NCBI RefSeq assembly: GCF_002575655.3
Contig: NC_053037.3
Span: 144,905,207 to 144,969,206 of the forward strand
Source: Aegilops tauschii subsp. strangulata
Taxonomy: Eukaryota; Streptophyta; Magnoliopsida; Poales; Poaceae
Reading direction: 5' to 3'
Length of the DNA stretch: 64,000 bases
A model generated the notes under the pieces. The model ran no database searches and was not told the DNA's origin. It worked only from the letters and a program-made list of their open reading frames with translations. Position 1 is the stretch's first letter; every line of letters begins with the position of its first letter. Below are positions 46,627 through 55,617 of this stretch, piece by piece. Made by a program: the position numbers and the translations under genes.

Positions 46627-46651
46627 CGTTTGTGGCCGGATCGCTACAAGA

Positions 46652-46664
46652 AGGTATCAGAGCA
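46652..46664 (+). other. Del-2 primer-binding site
   Basis: AGGTATCAGAGCA lies three bases after the LTR end. It matches the initiator tRNA-Met-type site of Del-1 except for T to A at the first base. Confidence 0.85.
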
Positions 46665-46754
46665 CACACTGATTGTAGGACACGACCACTAAGAAAAGCC
46701 ATAGGTCACTCTTCTCTACTCATTTCTGACTCCTCTCCATGTTCCACTCTATAG

Positions 46755-47482
46755 ATGGCAGACTCAAGGAACAAGTTTGCTCAACCGGATGAAGACACAC
46801 CTTTTGGGAGACATTTGAAGGAAGGCACTAGGTACCTGAACATCGGAATAACAAGCTTCACCTGGACGTACACCTCCACTTTACCAGAAGAGGAGCGTTG
46901 GATGATTCGAGTTCAAGTTCCAGGAAGGACATTCACGCCAGTTACTGAGCCCATAGAGTTTTCCTTTGATGCACCAACCTAGAGTCTAGGAAAGAGCATG
47001 GCAGCTCACATCGCCATGGGACGCATCGGCGAAGTTTATCACAAGGATCTTAAGGACACTATCTACCAGATATGTGGGCGCCGAGATGAGCAATGGGAGA
47101 TGATCAGCACTAGGAGGGACATGTCCATTGCAGCTTTCATCCAGGAGTTAAACCAGCACATTCGCCGCCAGGAGAACCAAATGTGCGCAAGCATGATAGA
47201 TCTAAAGAAGGTGATGACTAGGACATGGAGCTTGAAGAGGAACTCAAGTCTACACGTGATGGATATGAGGAGGAAATCGCAGTGCTAGTAGAAAAGAATG
47301 ACGACCTAACAAGGAAGCTAGGAGTATTCATGGGAGACCCCGCGCCAGGAGGAGATGATGACCATCCCGAGGACTACATCATCATCGACAACACTGACTC
47401 TGACCCCGACAGTAGTGATGATGATTACGAAGACGAAGCTGGAGCGGATATCATGGAGTCTTCCACCGATCAAAATTTCTAG
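46755..47482 (+). pseudogene. Del-2 ORF upstream of gag (orf0-like), with an acidic C-terminus
   Basis: It starts MADSRNKFAQPDEDTPFGRH. A TAG at 46980 interrupts the frame (Trp TGG to TAG is likely). The same frame then continues KSMAAHIAMGRIGEVYHKDL and IYQICGRRDEQWEMISTRRD. A frameshift near 47,200 leads to MELEEELKSTRDGYEEEIAV and a very acidic end (SDPDSSDDDYEDEAGADIME). Position and length (about 240 codons) match the orf0 of Del-1, and both share a xVYxxxxxD/E-type central segment, but the sequence similarity is weak. Function unknown. Confidence 0.6.
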
Positions 47483-47682
47483 ATGACCACCATATTATTA
47501 GTAGTATTACCCCCATGTATATAGTAGTAGTCCGAGTATCTTGTAGCAGTAGTTAGATCGATTGTATGCCCTTGTTTGAATTGAGTGATATGATATGATT
47601 GTGTGTTTGTCTCATGTGCATATGGGTAGTGTTTCTCACTAGACCTCACTCTAATATAATCTCTCCCCTCTAAACCCATCAG
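47483..47682 (+). other. Del-2 orf0-gag spacer
   Basis: 200 bp with no ORF. It contains CCCATGTATATAGTAGTAG. It is comparable in place to the Del-1 spacer, but shorter. Confidence 0.5.
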
Positions 47683-48759
47683 ATGCCTCCGAGACGTGAC
47701 CCCGGATTTGTCTTCCCACCGGAGCTCACTCAGTTGATCCAAAAACAGAATGCCTTGATGCAGCTACTAGTCCAGAACCAAGGTAACAACAACAACAACT
47801 CACCGCCACCACCTCCAGTTGACAACTTAGCCCGTTTTCTAAGGTTGAATCCGCCGGTGTTTTCCAGTAGCACCGAGCCGATTGTTGCTGATGACTGGCT
47901 ACGTAGGATTGGAAGGGAGTTGACCACCGCAGGTTGCACAGATGCTGAGAAGGTGTGTTTTGCCGCACATCAATTGGATGGACCCGCAACCTCTTGGTGG
48001 GATAATTACACAACCACTTTCCCTATAGCCAATGTCACCTGGGATCAGTTTCAGCAAGCGTTCCGCATTGCACATGTCTCAACTGGAGCTATGACCATGA
48101 AGAAGCGTGAGTTTCACAACTTACGCCGGGGAAATCATACTGTGGGGCAGTACGTGGATGAGTTCAGTAAGTTAGCTCGCTATGCCCCGGATGATGTGGC
48201 CACAGATGCCGTGAAGCAGGAGAAGTTTATGGAAGGGCTGAATGATGAGTTGAGTATGCAGTTGATGGTAGCAACCTTTGCTAACTACCAGGAGTTGGTA
48301 GATAGGGCACTTATGATTGAAGGGAAGCAGCAGCAGATTGAGAGCCACAAAAGGAAGTATGGACAAGGGAAGTACAATTCAGGAGCTCAGCAGAGACCTT
48401 GTTTTACCCCGAACTCGGGAGGACACACTCACCACAACCATGGAGGCCACACTCACAATGGAGGAAGTTCGCATAATCATAGTGGCCCCAAGAATGGGAA
48501 TGGAAATGGAGGAAGCAGCAGCCAGAACCGTTCCAACCCAGCAACGCCCGCCAAGAAGGATCTAAGTCACATTACTTGTTTCAAGTGCGGGAAGACTGGA
48601 CACTACGCCACCGAGTGTTCTGAAGCAAAGAATGGAAATGGCAATGGAAGCTCTGGGAAGAAGCCCAACCCTTTCAAAAGGGGACAGGTGAACCACATTA
48701 ACATGGAGGAGGTTGAAGAGCAACCAGATGCATTTATAGGTAAGTTTTTGGTTAAGTAA
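47683..48759 (+). CDS. Del-2 gag
   Basis: The 358-codon open frame starts MPPRRDPGFVFPPELTQLIQ. The retrotransposon gag domain spans roughly residues 45-210 (DDWLRRIGRELTTAGCTDAE, LDGPATSWWDNYTTTFP, EKFMEGLNDELSMQLMV). A Gly/His/Asn-rich segment (GGHTHHNHGGHTHNGG) lies near residues 248-265. The zinc knuckle CFKCGKTGHYATEC (residues ~299-312) has the complete CCHC spacing. The frame runs through TAA at 48757 into protease in the same frame, so gag and pol were one polyprotein. It is the best preserved gag in the window. Confidence 0.88.
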   Translation: MPPRRDPGFVFPPELTQLIQKQNALMQLLVQNQGNNNNNSPPPPPVDNLARFLRLNPPVFSSSTEPIVADDWLRRIGRELTTAGCTDAEKVCFAAHQLDGPATSWWDNYTTTFPIANVTWDQFQQAFRIAHVSTGAMTMKKREFHNLRRGNHTVGQYVDEFSKLARYAPDDVATDAVKQEKFMEGLNDELSMQLMVATFANYQELVDRALMIEGKQQQIESHKRKYGQGKYNSGAQQRPCFTPNSGGHTHHNHGGHTHNGGSSHNHSGPKNGNGNGGSSSQNRSNPATPAKKDLSHITCFKCGKTGHYATECSEAKNGNGNGSSGKKPNPFKRGQVNHINMEEVEEQPDAFIGKFLVK

Positions 48760-49150
48760 TTTACTGCAATTGTTCTTTTTGATACCGGTGCATCGCATTC
48801 ATACATTTCAAGGGGATTTGTGGATAAGTATAAGTTGCCCACCAAAGTTCTTAGGACACCTATGTTAGTAAGCTCGCCAGCAGCGGAGTATATGGCAAGC
48901 CAAGGATGTTTTCAGATGCCATTAACCATAGGTAGGCATGTTTTCCCCTCAAACCTAATAATGCTGGAGTCACAAGGATTGGATGTGATACTAGGCATGG
49001 ATTGACTATCGATGTATGGGGGAAACATCGATTGCGCCAGTATGTCAATTATGCTTACCACCCCGGAGGGAAAAAGGATTAAGTATGTATCTAGGCATGC
49101 ACCAAGGAGAACCCAAGTAAATTCCCTCTCAGGAGTTGTTCAGGAGGAAG
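48760..49150 (+). pseudogene. Del-2 aspartic protease
   Basis: Directly after the TAA the same frame reads FTAIVLFDTGASHSYISRGF, with an intact D-T-G active site. DVILGMD is followed by TGA (49003-49005) where the family has Trp. Then YGGNIDCASMSIMLTTPEGK continues to a frameshift near 49,150 that leads into the RT frame. The catalytic centre is intact, but the domain is separated from both neighbours. Confidence 0.82.
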
Positions 49151-50851
49151 TGCCTTCACTATCCAGATGTATTTCCAGAGGAACTACCAGGCATGCCGCC
49201 GGATCGAGACATTGAGTTTTTGATAGAGTTGTTGCCAGGCACCGGACCGATATCGAAGAGACCATACCGGATGCCCGCAAATGATCTGGAGGAGATAAAG
49301 AAGCAGATTAAGGAGTTATTGGAGAAAGGTTACATTCGACGAAGTTCGTCACCATGGGGAGCCCCAGTGCTCTTGGTTGAGAAGAAGGATGGATCTTTGA
49401 GAATGGTTGTTGATTATCGTGCATTAAATGAAGTGACGATCAAGAACAAGTACCCATTACCGATGATCAATGATTTGTTTGACCAACTGCAAGGAGCTAA
49501 AGTATTCTCCAAGATCAACCTGCGATCAGGATGTCACCAGCTGAAGATCCGAGAACAGGATATACCTAAGACAACTTTTACTACAAGGTATGGGCTATAC
49601 GAGTACATGGTTATGTCATTTGGGTTGACAAATGCCCCTGCCTATTTCATGAGTATGATGAACAAGGTGTTCATGGAGTTCTTGGACAAGTTTGTCGTGG
49701 TGTTCATTGATGATATTTTGGTATATTCGAAGAATGAAGAGGAGCACAAAGAGCATTTGCGATTAGTTCTCGAGAAGCTCAGGGAACGTCAGCTTTATGC
49801 CAAATTCAGCAAATGTGAGTTTTGGTTGAAGAAAGTTGGATTCCTTGGACATGTTATATTAGGAGAAGGTATAGCAGTAGACCCCACCAAGGTCCAGTCA
49901 GTCACTGATTGGCTAGCACCCACCTCAGTAGGAGAGATCCGCAGTTTTCTTGGACTCGCGGGATATTACCGGAGATTCATTGAGAATTTCTCCAAGATTA
50001 CGAAGCCCATGACAGAGTTGTTGAAGAAGGACACTAAGTTTAAATGGACAGAGGAATGTGAGGCAAGTTTCCAGGAGTTGAAGAAACGTTTGGTTACAGC
50101 CCCAGTGCTGATTCTGCCGGATATACGCAAGGATTTCCAAGTGTATTGCGATGCTTCTCGCTTAGGACTTGGAGGTGTACTTATGCAGGACGGAAGAGTT
50201 GTTTCATATGCCTCACGACAGCTTCGACCGCATGAGTTGAACTATGCCACACATGATTTGGAGTTAGCAGCTGTAGTGCATGCACTCAAGACCTGGAGAC
50301 ATTTTCTTATTGGAAACCATTGTGATGTGTACACGGATCACAAGAGTTTGAAGTACATTTTCACGCAGAAGGAGCTGAATCTCAGGCAGAGAAGATGGTT
50401 GGAGCTTATAAAGGACTATGATATGAAGCTACACTATCATCCAAGCAAGGCCAATGTCGTTGCAGACGCTTTGAGCCGGAAGAGTTATGTCAATACCCTC
50501 ATAAGCGGAGGATTACCAAAGGAGTTAGCCGAAGATCTCAGGGAGCTTTGCTTGGAGATAGTCCCTAGAGGTTTTATCGCAGCAATGGAGGTACAGTCAA
50601 CATTATTGGGAAAGATTCGAGAAGCTCAGAAGGATGTTAAGGAGATTGCTGAGATAAAGGAGAAGATGAGCAAAGGAAAAGCCAAAGGTTTTCGTGAGGA
50701 TGAGCACGACACTTTATGGTTTGAGGACCGTGTATATGTACCCAATAATGCAGAGATCAGGAAGTTAATACTTCAGGAGGCCCATGACTCACCATACTCG
50801 ATACACCCTAGAAACACCAAGATGTATTTGGATTTAAAGGAGCATTTCTAG
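49136..50851 (+). CDS. Del-2 reverse transcriptase and RNase H
   Basis: A 571-codon frame covers RT, RNase H and the integrase linker. RT begins near [20 protein letters not shown]. Motif A reads [12 protein letters not shown]: the catalytic Asp is Asn (codon 49517-49519) and Tyr is Cys. Motif C FIDD (49703-49714) is intact. RNase H shows [26 protein letters not shown] and [14 protein letters not shown]. The frame ends at TAG 50849-50851 where F-W-W is expected. It is open but predicted inactive because of motif A. It is the longest clean pol frame here. Confidence 0.88.
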   Translation: MFRRKCLHYPDVFPEELPGMPPDRDIEFLIELLPGTGPISKRPYRMPANDLEEIKKQIKELLEKGYIRRSSSPWGAPVLLVEKKDGSLRMVVDYRALNEVTIKNKYPLPMINDLFDQLQGAKVFSKINLRSGCHQLKIREQDIPKTTFTTRYGLYEYMVMSFGLTNAPAYFMSMMNKVFMEFLDKFVVVFIDDILVYSKNEEEHKEHLRLVLEKLRERQLYAKFSKCEFWLKKVGFLGHVILGEGIAVDPTKVQSVTDWLAPTSVGEIRSFLGLAGYYRRFIENFSKITKPMTELLKKDTKFKWTEECEASFQELKKRLVTAPVLILPDIRKDFQVYCDASRLGLGGVLMQDGRVVSYASRQLRPHELNYATHDLELAAVVHALKTWRHFLIGNHCDVYTDHKSLKYIFTQKELNLRQRRWLELIKDYDMKLHYHPSKANVVADALSRKSYVNTLISGGLPKELAEDLRELCLEIVPRGFIAAMEVQSTLLGKIREAQKDVKEIAEIKEKMSKGKAKGFREDEHDTLWFEDRVYVPNNAEIRKLILQEAHDSPYSIHPRNTKMYLDLKEHF

Positions 50852-51116
50852 TGGACTGGTACGAAGAAGGATATTGCCGAGTATGTAGCCGTATGTGATG
50901 TATGTCAGAGAGTGAAGGCAGAACATCAGAAGCCAGCAGGATTACTGCAGCCTATGCCGATACCCGAATGGAAGTGGGATAAGCTTGGCATGGATTTCAT
51001 CACTGGATTACCAAGGACCCGGTCAGGATACGATTCTATCTGGGTAGTAGTGGATCGTTTGACCAAAGTGGCTCACTTTATCCCAGTGAAAACCACCTAT
51101 ACGAGTGCAAAGTTGG

Positions 51117-51211
<95 letters not shown>

Positions 51212-51945
51212 CCAGGATCATATGTCTGCATGGAGTTCTGAGGACCATCGTATCGGATAGAGGGACTCAGTTTACTTCAAAGTTTTGGCATCAGCTGCAC
51301 CAGACTTTGGGTACCAGGCTAGAGTTCAGTACAACCTTTCATCCGCTGACAGATGGACAGACCGATAGAGTCAATCAGATTCTGGAGGACATGTTGAGAG
51401 CTTGTGCGCTAGATTATGGATCCAGCTGGGATGATAATTTGCCGTACGCGGAGTTATCATACAACAACAGTTATCAAGCTAGTTTGAAGATGGCACCTTT
51501 CGAAGCCTTGTATGGAAGGAGGTGCAGGACACCGTTGATGTGGGATGAAGTTGGAGACCGTCAGTTGTTTCGACCAGAATTGATCAAAGAGTCTGAAGAG
51601 AAGGTTAAGTTGATTCGAGATAGACTGAAGATAGCTCAGTCCAGGCATAAGAGTTACCCAGATTCAAAATGCAAGGAGGTAGTCTATGAAATCGGAGACA
51701 GAGCATATCTTTGTGTGTCACCTCTCCGAGGAGTTAAACGCTTTGGAGTTAAGGGAAAGTTAGCCCCAAGATTTGTAGGACCATACCGAGTTTTGGAACG
51801 TATGGGAGAAGTGGCCTACAAGTTGGAGTTACCCGAAGGACTGTCAGGAGTTCATGATGTGTTACATGTTTCCCAGTTGAAGAAGTGCCATGCAGAGATG
51901 GCCGATATTCCTCTGAGAGATATAGTGCCCCTGGAAGCAATTTAG
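50852..51945 (+). pseudogene. Del-2 integrase, split by a (TA)44 expansion
   Basis: After the TAG the frame continues WTGTKKDIAEYV, with CDVCQRVKAE as the CC half of the zinc finger. The catalytic Asp residues are at 50993-50995 (GMDFITGL) and 51256-51258 (SDRGTQF). At the D35E position the residue is Asp (51364-51366, GQTDRVNQ), not Glu. The (TA)44 run at 51121-51208 adds a poly-Tyr/Ile stretch and shifts the frame; the second half resumes at MTRIICLHGV. The C-terminus (GDRAYLCVSPLRGVKRFGVK, VHDVLHVSQLKKC) leads into the chromodomain after TAG 51943. Confidence 0.87.
51121..51208 (+). repeat. (TA)44 microsatellite inside the integrase gene
   Basis: There are 88 uninterrupted bases of TA between GGCCAA and TGACCAGG. 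The flanks encode the conserved AKLA...MTRI segment, which needs only about four TA units. The tract is thus an expansion of about 40 units inside coding sequence. Confidence 0.95.
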
Positions 51946-52158
51946 TTGGATAGTGACTTGACCTACGAGGAGAGACCCGTCAAGATTCTCGAGTTTGCCA
52001 GCCGAGTTACGCGTAGCAAGGTTATCAAGTTTTGCAAAGTTTAGTGGAGCTACCAGACCGAGGATGAAGCCACCTGGGAACGAGAGGAAGACCTACGGAA
52101 AGACCACCCGCACCTATTTTCTATCCAACCTGAATCTCGAGGGCGAGATTCATCTTAA
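51946..52158 (+). pseudogene. Del-2 chromodomain
   Basis: The reading frame after TAG gives LDSDLTYEERPVKILEFASR, VTRSKVIKFCKV, a TAG, then WSYQTEDEATWEREEDLRK and ends SRGRDSS at TAA 52156. This is the integrase-fused chromodomain of the Del/Tekay lineage, which binds histone marks and steers insertion to heterochromatin. Both stops can derive from CAG by one change. Confidence 0.8.
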
Positions 52159-52170
52159 GGGGGGTAGGTT
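52133..52170 (+). other. Del-2 hairpin and polypurine tract
   Basis: AATCTCG and CGAGATT form a 7-bp stem with loop AGGG (52133-52150), 20 nt before the 3' LTR. AAGGGGGG (about 52157-52164) is the polypurine tract that primes plus-strand synthesis. Confidence 0.85.
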
Positions 52171-54918
52171 TGTAACATCCCAAATTTTCAATTTGGAATG
52201 TTATACATAGGTCATCATATGCATATCATATTTTATTTGCATCTCGTTTGCAATCCTAGAAATCCTAAGCAACTCAAGGACCCACGGAGCAAGTTGGGGA
52301 TTTCATTATTTTCATATTTGAATTTTTCTCAAATTTGAAAAGAGGATCATTTTGGTTTTAATATTTTTCTCTCCCAAATATTTCCAATATTAAAAATAAA
52401 AGAGAGGAGAAAATATGACTTCTCCAAAATAAAAGAAATATTGGAGGAAAATTTTTAAAATCAAATAAATATTTTGTTTGGATTTTATTCGAGTTTATTT
52501 GAATTAGAAAAATATGCATTTTTTCTAAATTGCATTTTTATGCCAGAAAAATGTTCACTTTGTTCTAAATATTTTATTTAGACGGCGAAAATTGTTTTTG
52601 CATTTTTAGAATTTTTTTATTTTTATTTAGGATTTTTCTTCAGAAGAATTATAAAAAAACGTTTCACCCGAAAGGGCCAACGGCCCAGCCGAGCGGGCCG
52701 AAGCCCAGCGCCGCCAACCGCCTCCGTCGCCGTGGTCAGCACGGAGTCCGGCGCGCCGCCGCCGCCGCCCGACTTCGGCCCCAAGTCGGAGCCCCCCTTA
52801 GGCTATTTAAGCCCCCCGCCGCCTCTAACCACCACCATTACCGCCGCCCGCCGCAGCAGCCACCGCCGCCTGCCGCACTCGCCGCCGCCTACCGCGTCGC
52901 CGCCGCTTGCCGCGCCACCGTCTCGCGCCGTCGCCGCTGCCCGCCGCCCCGCGCCAACGCCGCCGCCTCGCCGGAGCCCCGCCTCGCCGAAATCCCGCCG
53001 CTGCTGTTGACCTCGTCGCCGCTGTTTAATCGGTATAAACCGATCCCGGTTCGCCGGTTTTTCGTTTCGTTTTTTTAGTAGATCGGTTTTCTCGGTTTAG
53101 AGCTATTCCGCGAACGTTCGTTCGTTTAGTTCTTTTACCGAACGAATTCGTTCGTTTGTCTCTGTTAGCGGACGTTCGTCCGATAGATTTTTCTTTTTCT
53201 GTTTTATTTTTTGCTAGGGACCTATCCGCGAATATTTTTATCGCAGATTAGCCCCTGGTCTTCAAACCCTCGCAACTTTTCAACATTTCATGCAAATCCA
53301 GTGAAACCAACGCCAAAATCTTCGTATCGAATCCCTCTTTCTAGTTAATCAACTTGAACATGATTTTGACAAATTAAAATTTGGTTTCAAGCAAATTTGT
53401 TTTCGAATTTCTGTTGACCGTAGTTTCAGTTTCGTAGCTCCGATTTGATTGATTCTTTTTGCAAATCGAAGATCTTCAGTTGAACTTTCATTTTGGAATT
53501 CCTTATCTGAGTTTTACCCTTTCATCTATGCTTTATTGCTTATGTATGCTATTGTTTGTTTGTGATAGAATTCCCGGAGTGCGAAGCGTGCTACTATGAG
53601 TCTCTAGGGTTTGCAGATCATCAGCAAGGCAAGTAACAGTTTGATCATACTTCTTTATTACCCAGTTTTTATGCATTCGTTACAACCCTCAAACATTGCA
53701 TGAGTAGGATCTCTTAACGTGTGGGTTTGGAAGTATATGATGAGGTAGAACATATTGCCCTGTTATTATCAAACCCTGGGAGTTACTTCTACGTTATGCT
53801 TATACTGCTATGCTATGCTCGTAGACGTGGATTGGGTTTGAGTGTATCCAAGACAGATGTGAGATTGTTAATTAATGGTTAACTTAAGGTGGCTAATTAA
53901 ATACACATCTGGGTGGATTGGTTGCGAGCACCTGGAGATTCCAGTGTTGTCCTAGGATATCACGGAGTACCCGTGTGATCATCCTACGGTTCGCCACCCA
54001 GGCTCGAAGGGATCATAAGATTATTCATGCTAGAAACTTCCGTGTGCAGCCACAAGCCATTATTGGCTCTGGCATAGTTGAGTATGTTGTGTGACCTCTT
54101 TTAGTGGTAGGCTAGCACATGTAGGGGAAAGTAGGTGTAACTGTCTACCCAGAGTAAAGAGTAAATGCTTCTGAAAGAATATGTCTCGGTCATCCGTTTC
54201 TCAAACATCATGTAGTGCGAGAAATCCAACGGAGGAGATCGAGTCTTGTGGGGAAAGTGCGCAAACCTCTGCAGACCGTACAAACTAATCATGGTTAGCC
54301 GTGTCCCCGGTTATGGACATCTTGAGTATCTGGTTCTTGAATTATGATGTTGATCTCATCACTCTAAATTAATTTGTTGGGTTATTAATACTGCTTAATC
54401 GGGATTGAGTTGGAGGAACCTTCTCAATGTTTATCAACTACCATGATAGTTAAACAAAATATATTCCTTTGTTGTAGGAAAAAATTGGCTTTTTCGCAAA
54501 AACATTATAACCGTAGAGCCTCCACCAGCCATATATGCATGTAGTGTTAGCAGTTACCCGTTCATTGCTCTACAGTGTTATTTTGCCAGCATATTCCATG
54601 TGCTGACCCGTTTCGGGCTGCAACGTATTATGTTGCAGACTTTTCAGACGAAGAGTAAGGTGTACTAGGTCGTTTCGTGCACTCAGCTATGCCATTGGAG
54701 TTGATGGACTCATTTATCTTCCAAGCCTTCTGCCGTTATCATATTTAGATGGCCTTAAGCCATATTATTGTAATAAGTTCTCTTTTGAGACATTCTATGT
54801 AATAAGTGTGTGATTGCACTCTGTTATAAATCCTTCAAGTATTGTGTGTGTCAGCATTACCGATCCAGGGATGACACTTAAGCATAGATATTTGACCGTT
54901 TGAGGTCGGATCGCTACA
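52171..54918 (+). repeat. Del-2 3' LTR
   Basis: The 2,748-bp LTR starts TGTAACATCC and ends GATCGCTACA, followed by TSD CCGGT. It is uninterrupted and shows the empty Tat-2 site (GACCGTTTGAGGTCGG, near 54,894). The TATTTAAGCC site lies near 52,803, followed by a GC-rich CCG block. It is close to the 5' LTR in sequence, with small indels in the GC-rich part. Confidence 0.93.
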
Positions 54919-55279
54919 CCGGTCCACCCACATATCAAATTATCAAAGTAGCGAACGCGAATTAAACCAACATGATGAAAGTGACTAGATGAAATTCCCG
55001 TGTACCCTCAAGAACGCTTTGTTCACTATAAGAGACCATTTTGGCTTGTCCTTTGCCTCAAAAGGATTGGGCTACCTTGCTGCACTTTTGTTACTACTAT
55101 CGTTACTTGCTCGTTACAATTTATCTTGCTATCAAACTACTCCACTACTTACAGTTTCAACACGTGCGGACATTACCTTACTGAAAACTACTTGTCATTT
55201 CCTTCTACTCCTCGTTGGGTTCGACACTCTTACTTATCGAAAAGAGCTACAATTGATCCCCTATACTTGTGGGTCATCA

Positions 55280-55598
55280 CATACCAATTGGAACTTCCTC
55301 CCGAATTGTCAGAAATACATGATGTTTTCCACGTATCACAGTTGAGAAGGTGTATCTCACCACCCGAGAAACGGACCGATATGTCAAAAATAGAGCTTGC
55401 TAAGGATCTGGCCTATGAAGAAAAACCTTTCTGAATACTGGATGAGATGGAAAGAGTCACCCGCAGCAAGTCAATTAAATTTACAAGGTGCAGTGGGAGC
55501 ACCATACAGAAGGTGAAGCTACTTGGAAAAGAGAGGAATTTTTAAGGATAGTATATCCTGAATTGTTTCCCGAGCATCCGAATCTCGAGGACGAGATT
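55280..55598 (+). pseudogene. Del-1 integrase C-terminus and chromodomain
   Basis: It resumes after LTR E with YQLELPPELSEIHDVFHVSQ, CISPPEKRTDMSKIELAKDL and a TGA at 55432. Then DEMERVTRSKSIKFT and, after a small frameshift, HHTEGEATWKREEF, the aromatic-cage part of a chromodomain. It ends in NLEDEIHPK, encoded by the hairpin before the polypurine tract. Confidence 0.78.
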
Positions 55599-55617
55599 CA
55601 TCCTAAGGGGGAAGGTT
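55581..55617 (+). other. Del-1 hairpin and polypurine tract
   Basis: AATCTCG and CGAGATT form a stem with loop AGGA (55581-55598), 19 nt before the LTR. AAGGGGGAAGG (55605-55615) is the polypurine tract. Confidence 0.87.

Larger units (their letters stand above)
39328..46631 (+). mobile_element. Tat-2: non-autonomous Tat-lineage element (39333-46626), TSD CGTTT
   Basis: LTRs of 911 and 900 bp start TGTCGGCGTTCTGGGAAC (3' copy TTTCGG) and end GATCCGACA. Flanks are GGTTT (39328-39332) and CGTTT (46627-46631); the other Del-2 LTR has CCGTTTG here, so the left copy mutated once. The PBS is of the GGCGCGCCAGG type. The internal 5.5 kb is GC-rich, with a gag-like ORF on + and a long gene on -, but no RT or integrase. 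It is the youngest insertion level in the window. Confidence 0.9.
36653..46648 (+). repeat. Del-2 5' LTR, interrupted by Tat-2
   Basis: It runs from TGTAACATCCC at 36653 to CGCTACA at 46648, minus the Tat-2 insertion, leaving about 2,697 bp. AT-rich DNA is followed by a TATTTAAGCC TATA-like site near 37,297 and a GC-rich CCG/GCC block (37,300-37,445). The block gives apparent Pro/Ala/Arg-rich ORFs on both strands that I consider compositional. Tat-2 sits only 17 bp before the LTR end. Confidence 0.92.
36648..54923 (+). mobile_element. Del-2: Del/Tekay chromovirus, structurally complete (36653-54918), TSD CCGGT
   Basis: It has perfect duplications CCGGT (36648-36652, 54919-54923). LTRs of about 2.70 kb (net) and 2,748 bp start TGTAACATCC and end CGGATCGCTACA. 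The order is PBS, orf0, gag, protease, RT, RNase H, integrase, chromodomain, PPT. Net length without Tat-2 is about 10.97 kb. All coding parts exist, but stops, frameshifts, a (TA)44 expansion and altered catalytic residues make it inactive. Confidence 0.93.
35482..55284 (+). mobile_element. Solo LTR E of the Athila-1 family (35487-55279), TSD CATAC, split by Del-2
   Basis: It runs from TAATACGTCC (TG changed to TA) to GGGTCATCA with perfect duplications CATAC (35482-35486, 55280-55284). Without Del-2 it is about 1,520 bp. Its right half ends with the same text as the LTR of Athila-1 at 63787-64000 (reverse complement), so it belongs to the same family as the outermost host. No internal sequence is present. 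The halves are 35487-36652 and 54924-55279. Confidence 0.9.

Noticed and set aside
54989..55434. 118- and 144-codon ORFs starting in the right half of LTR E
   Set aside because: The first part is LTR sequence; only the last ~45 codons of the second ORF, after 55,280, are genuine Del-1 integrase text. The fusion is accidental.
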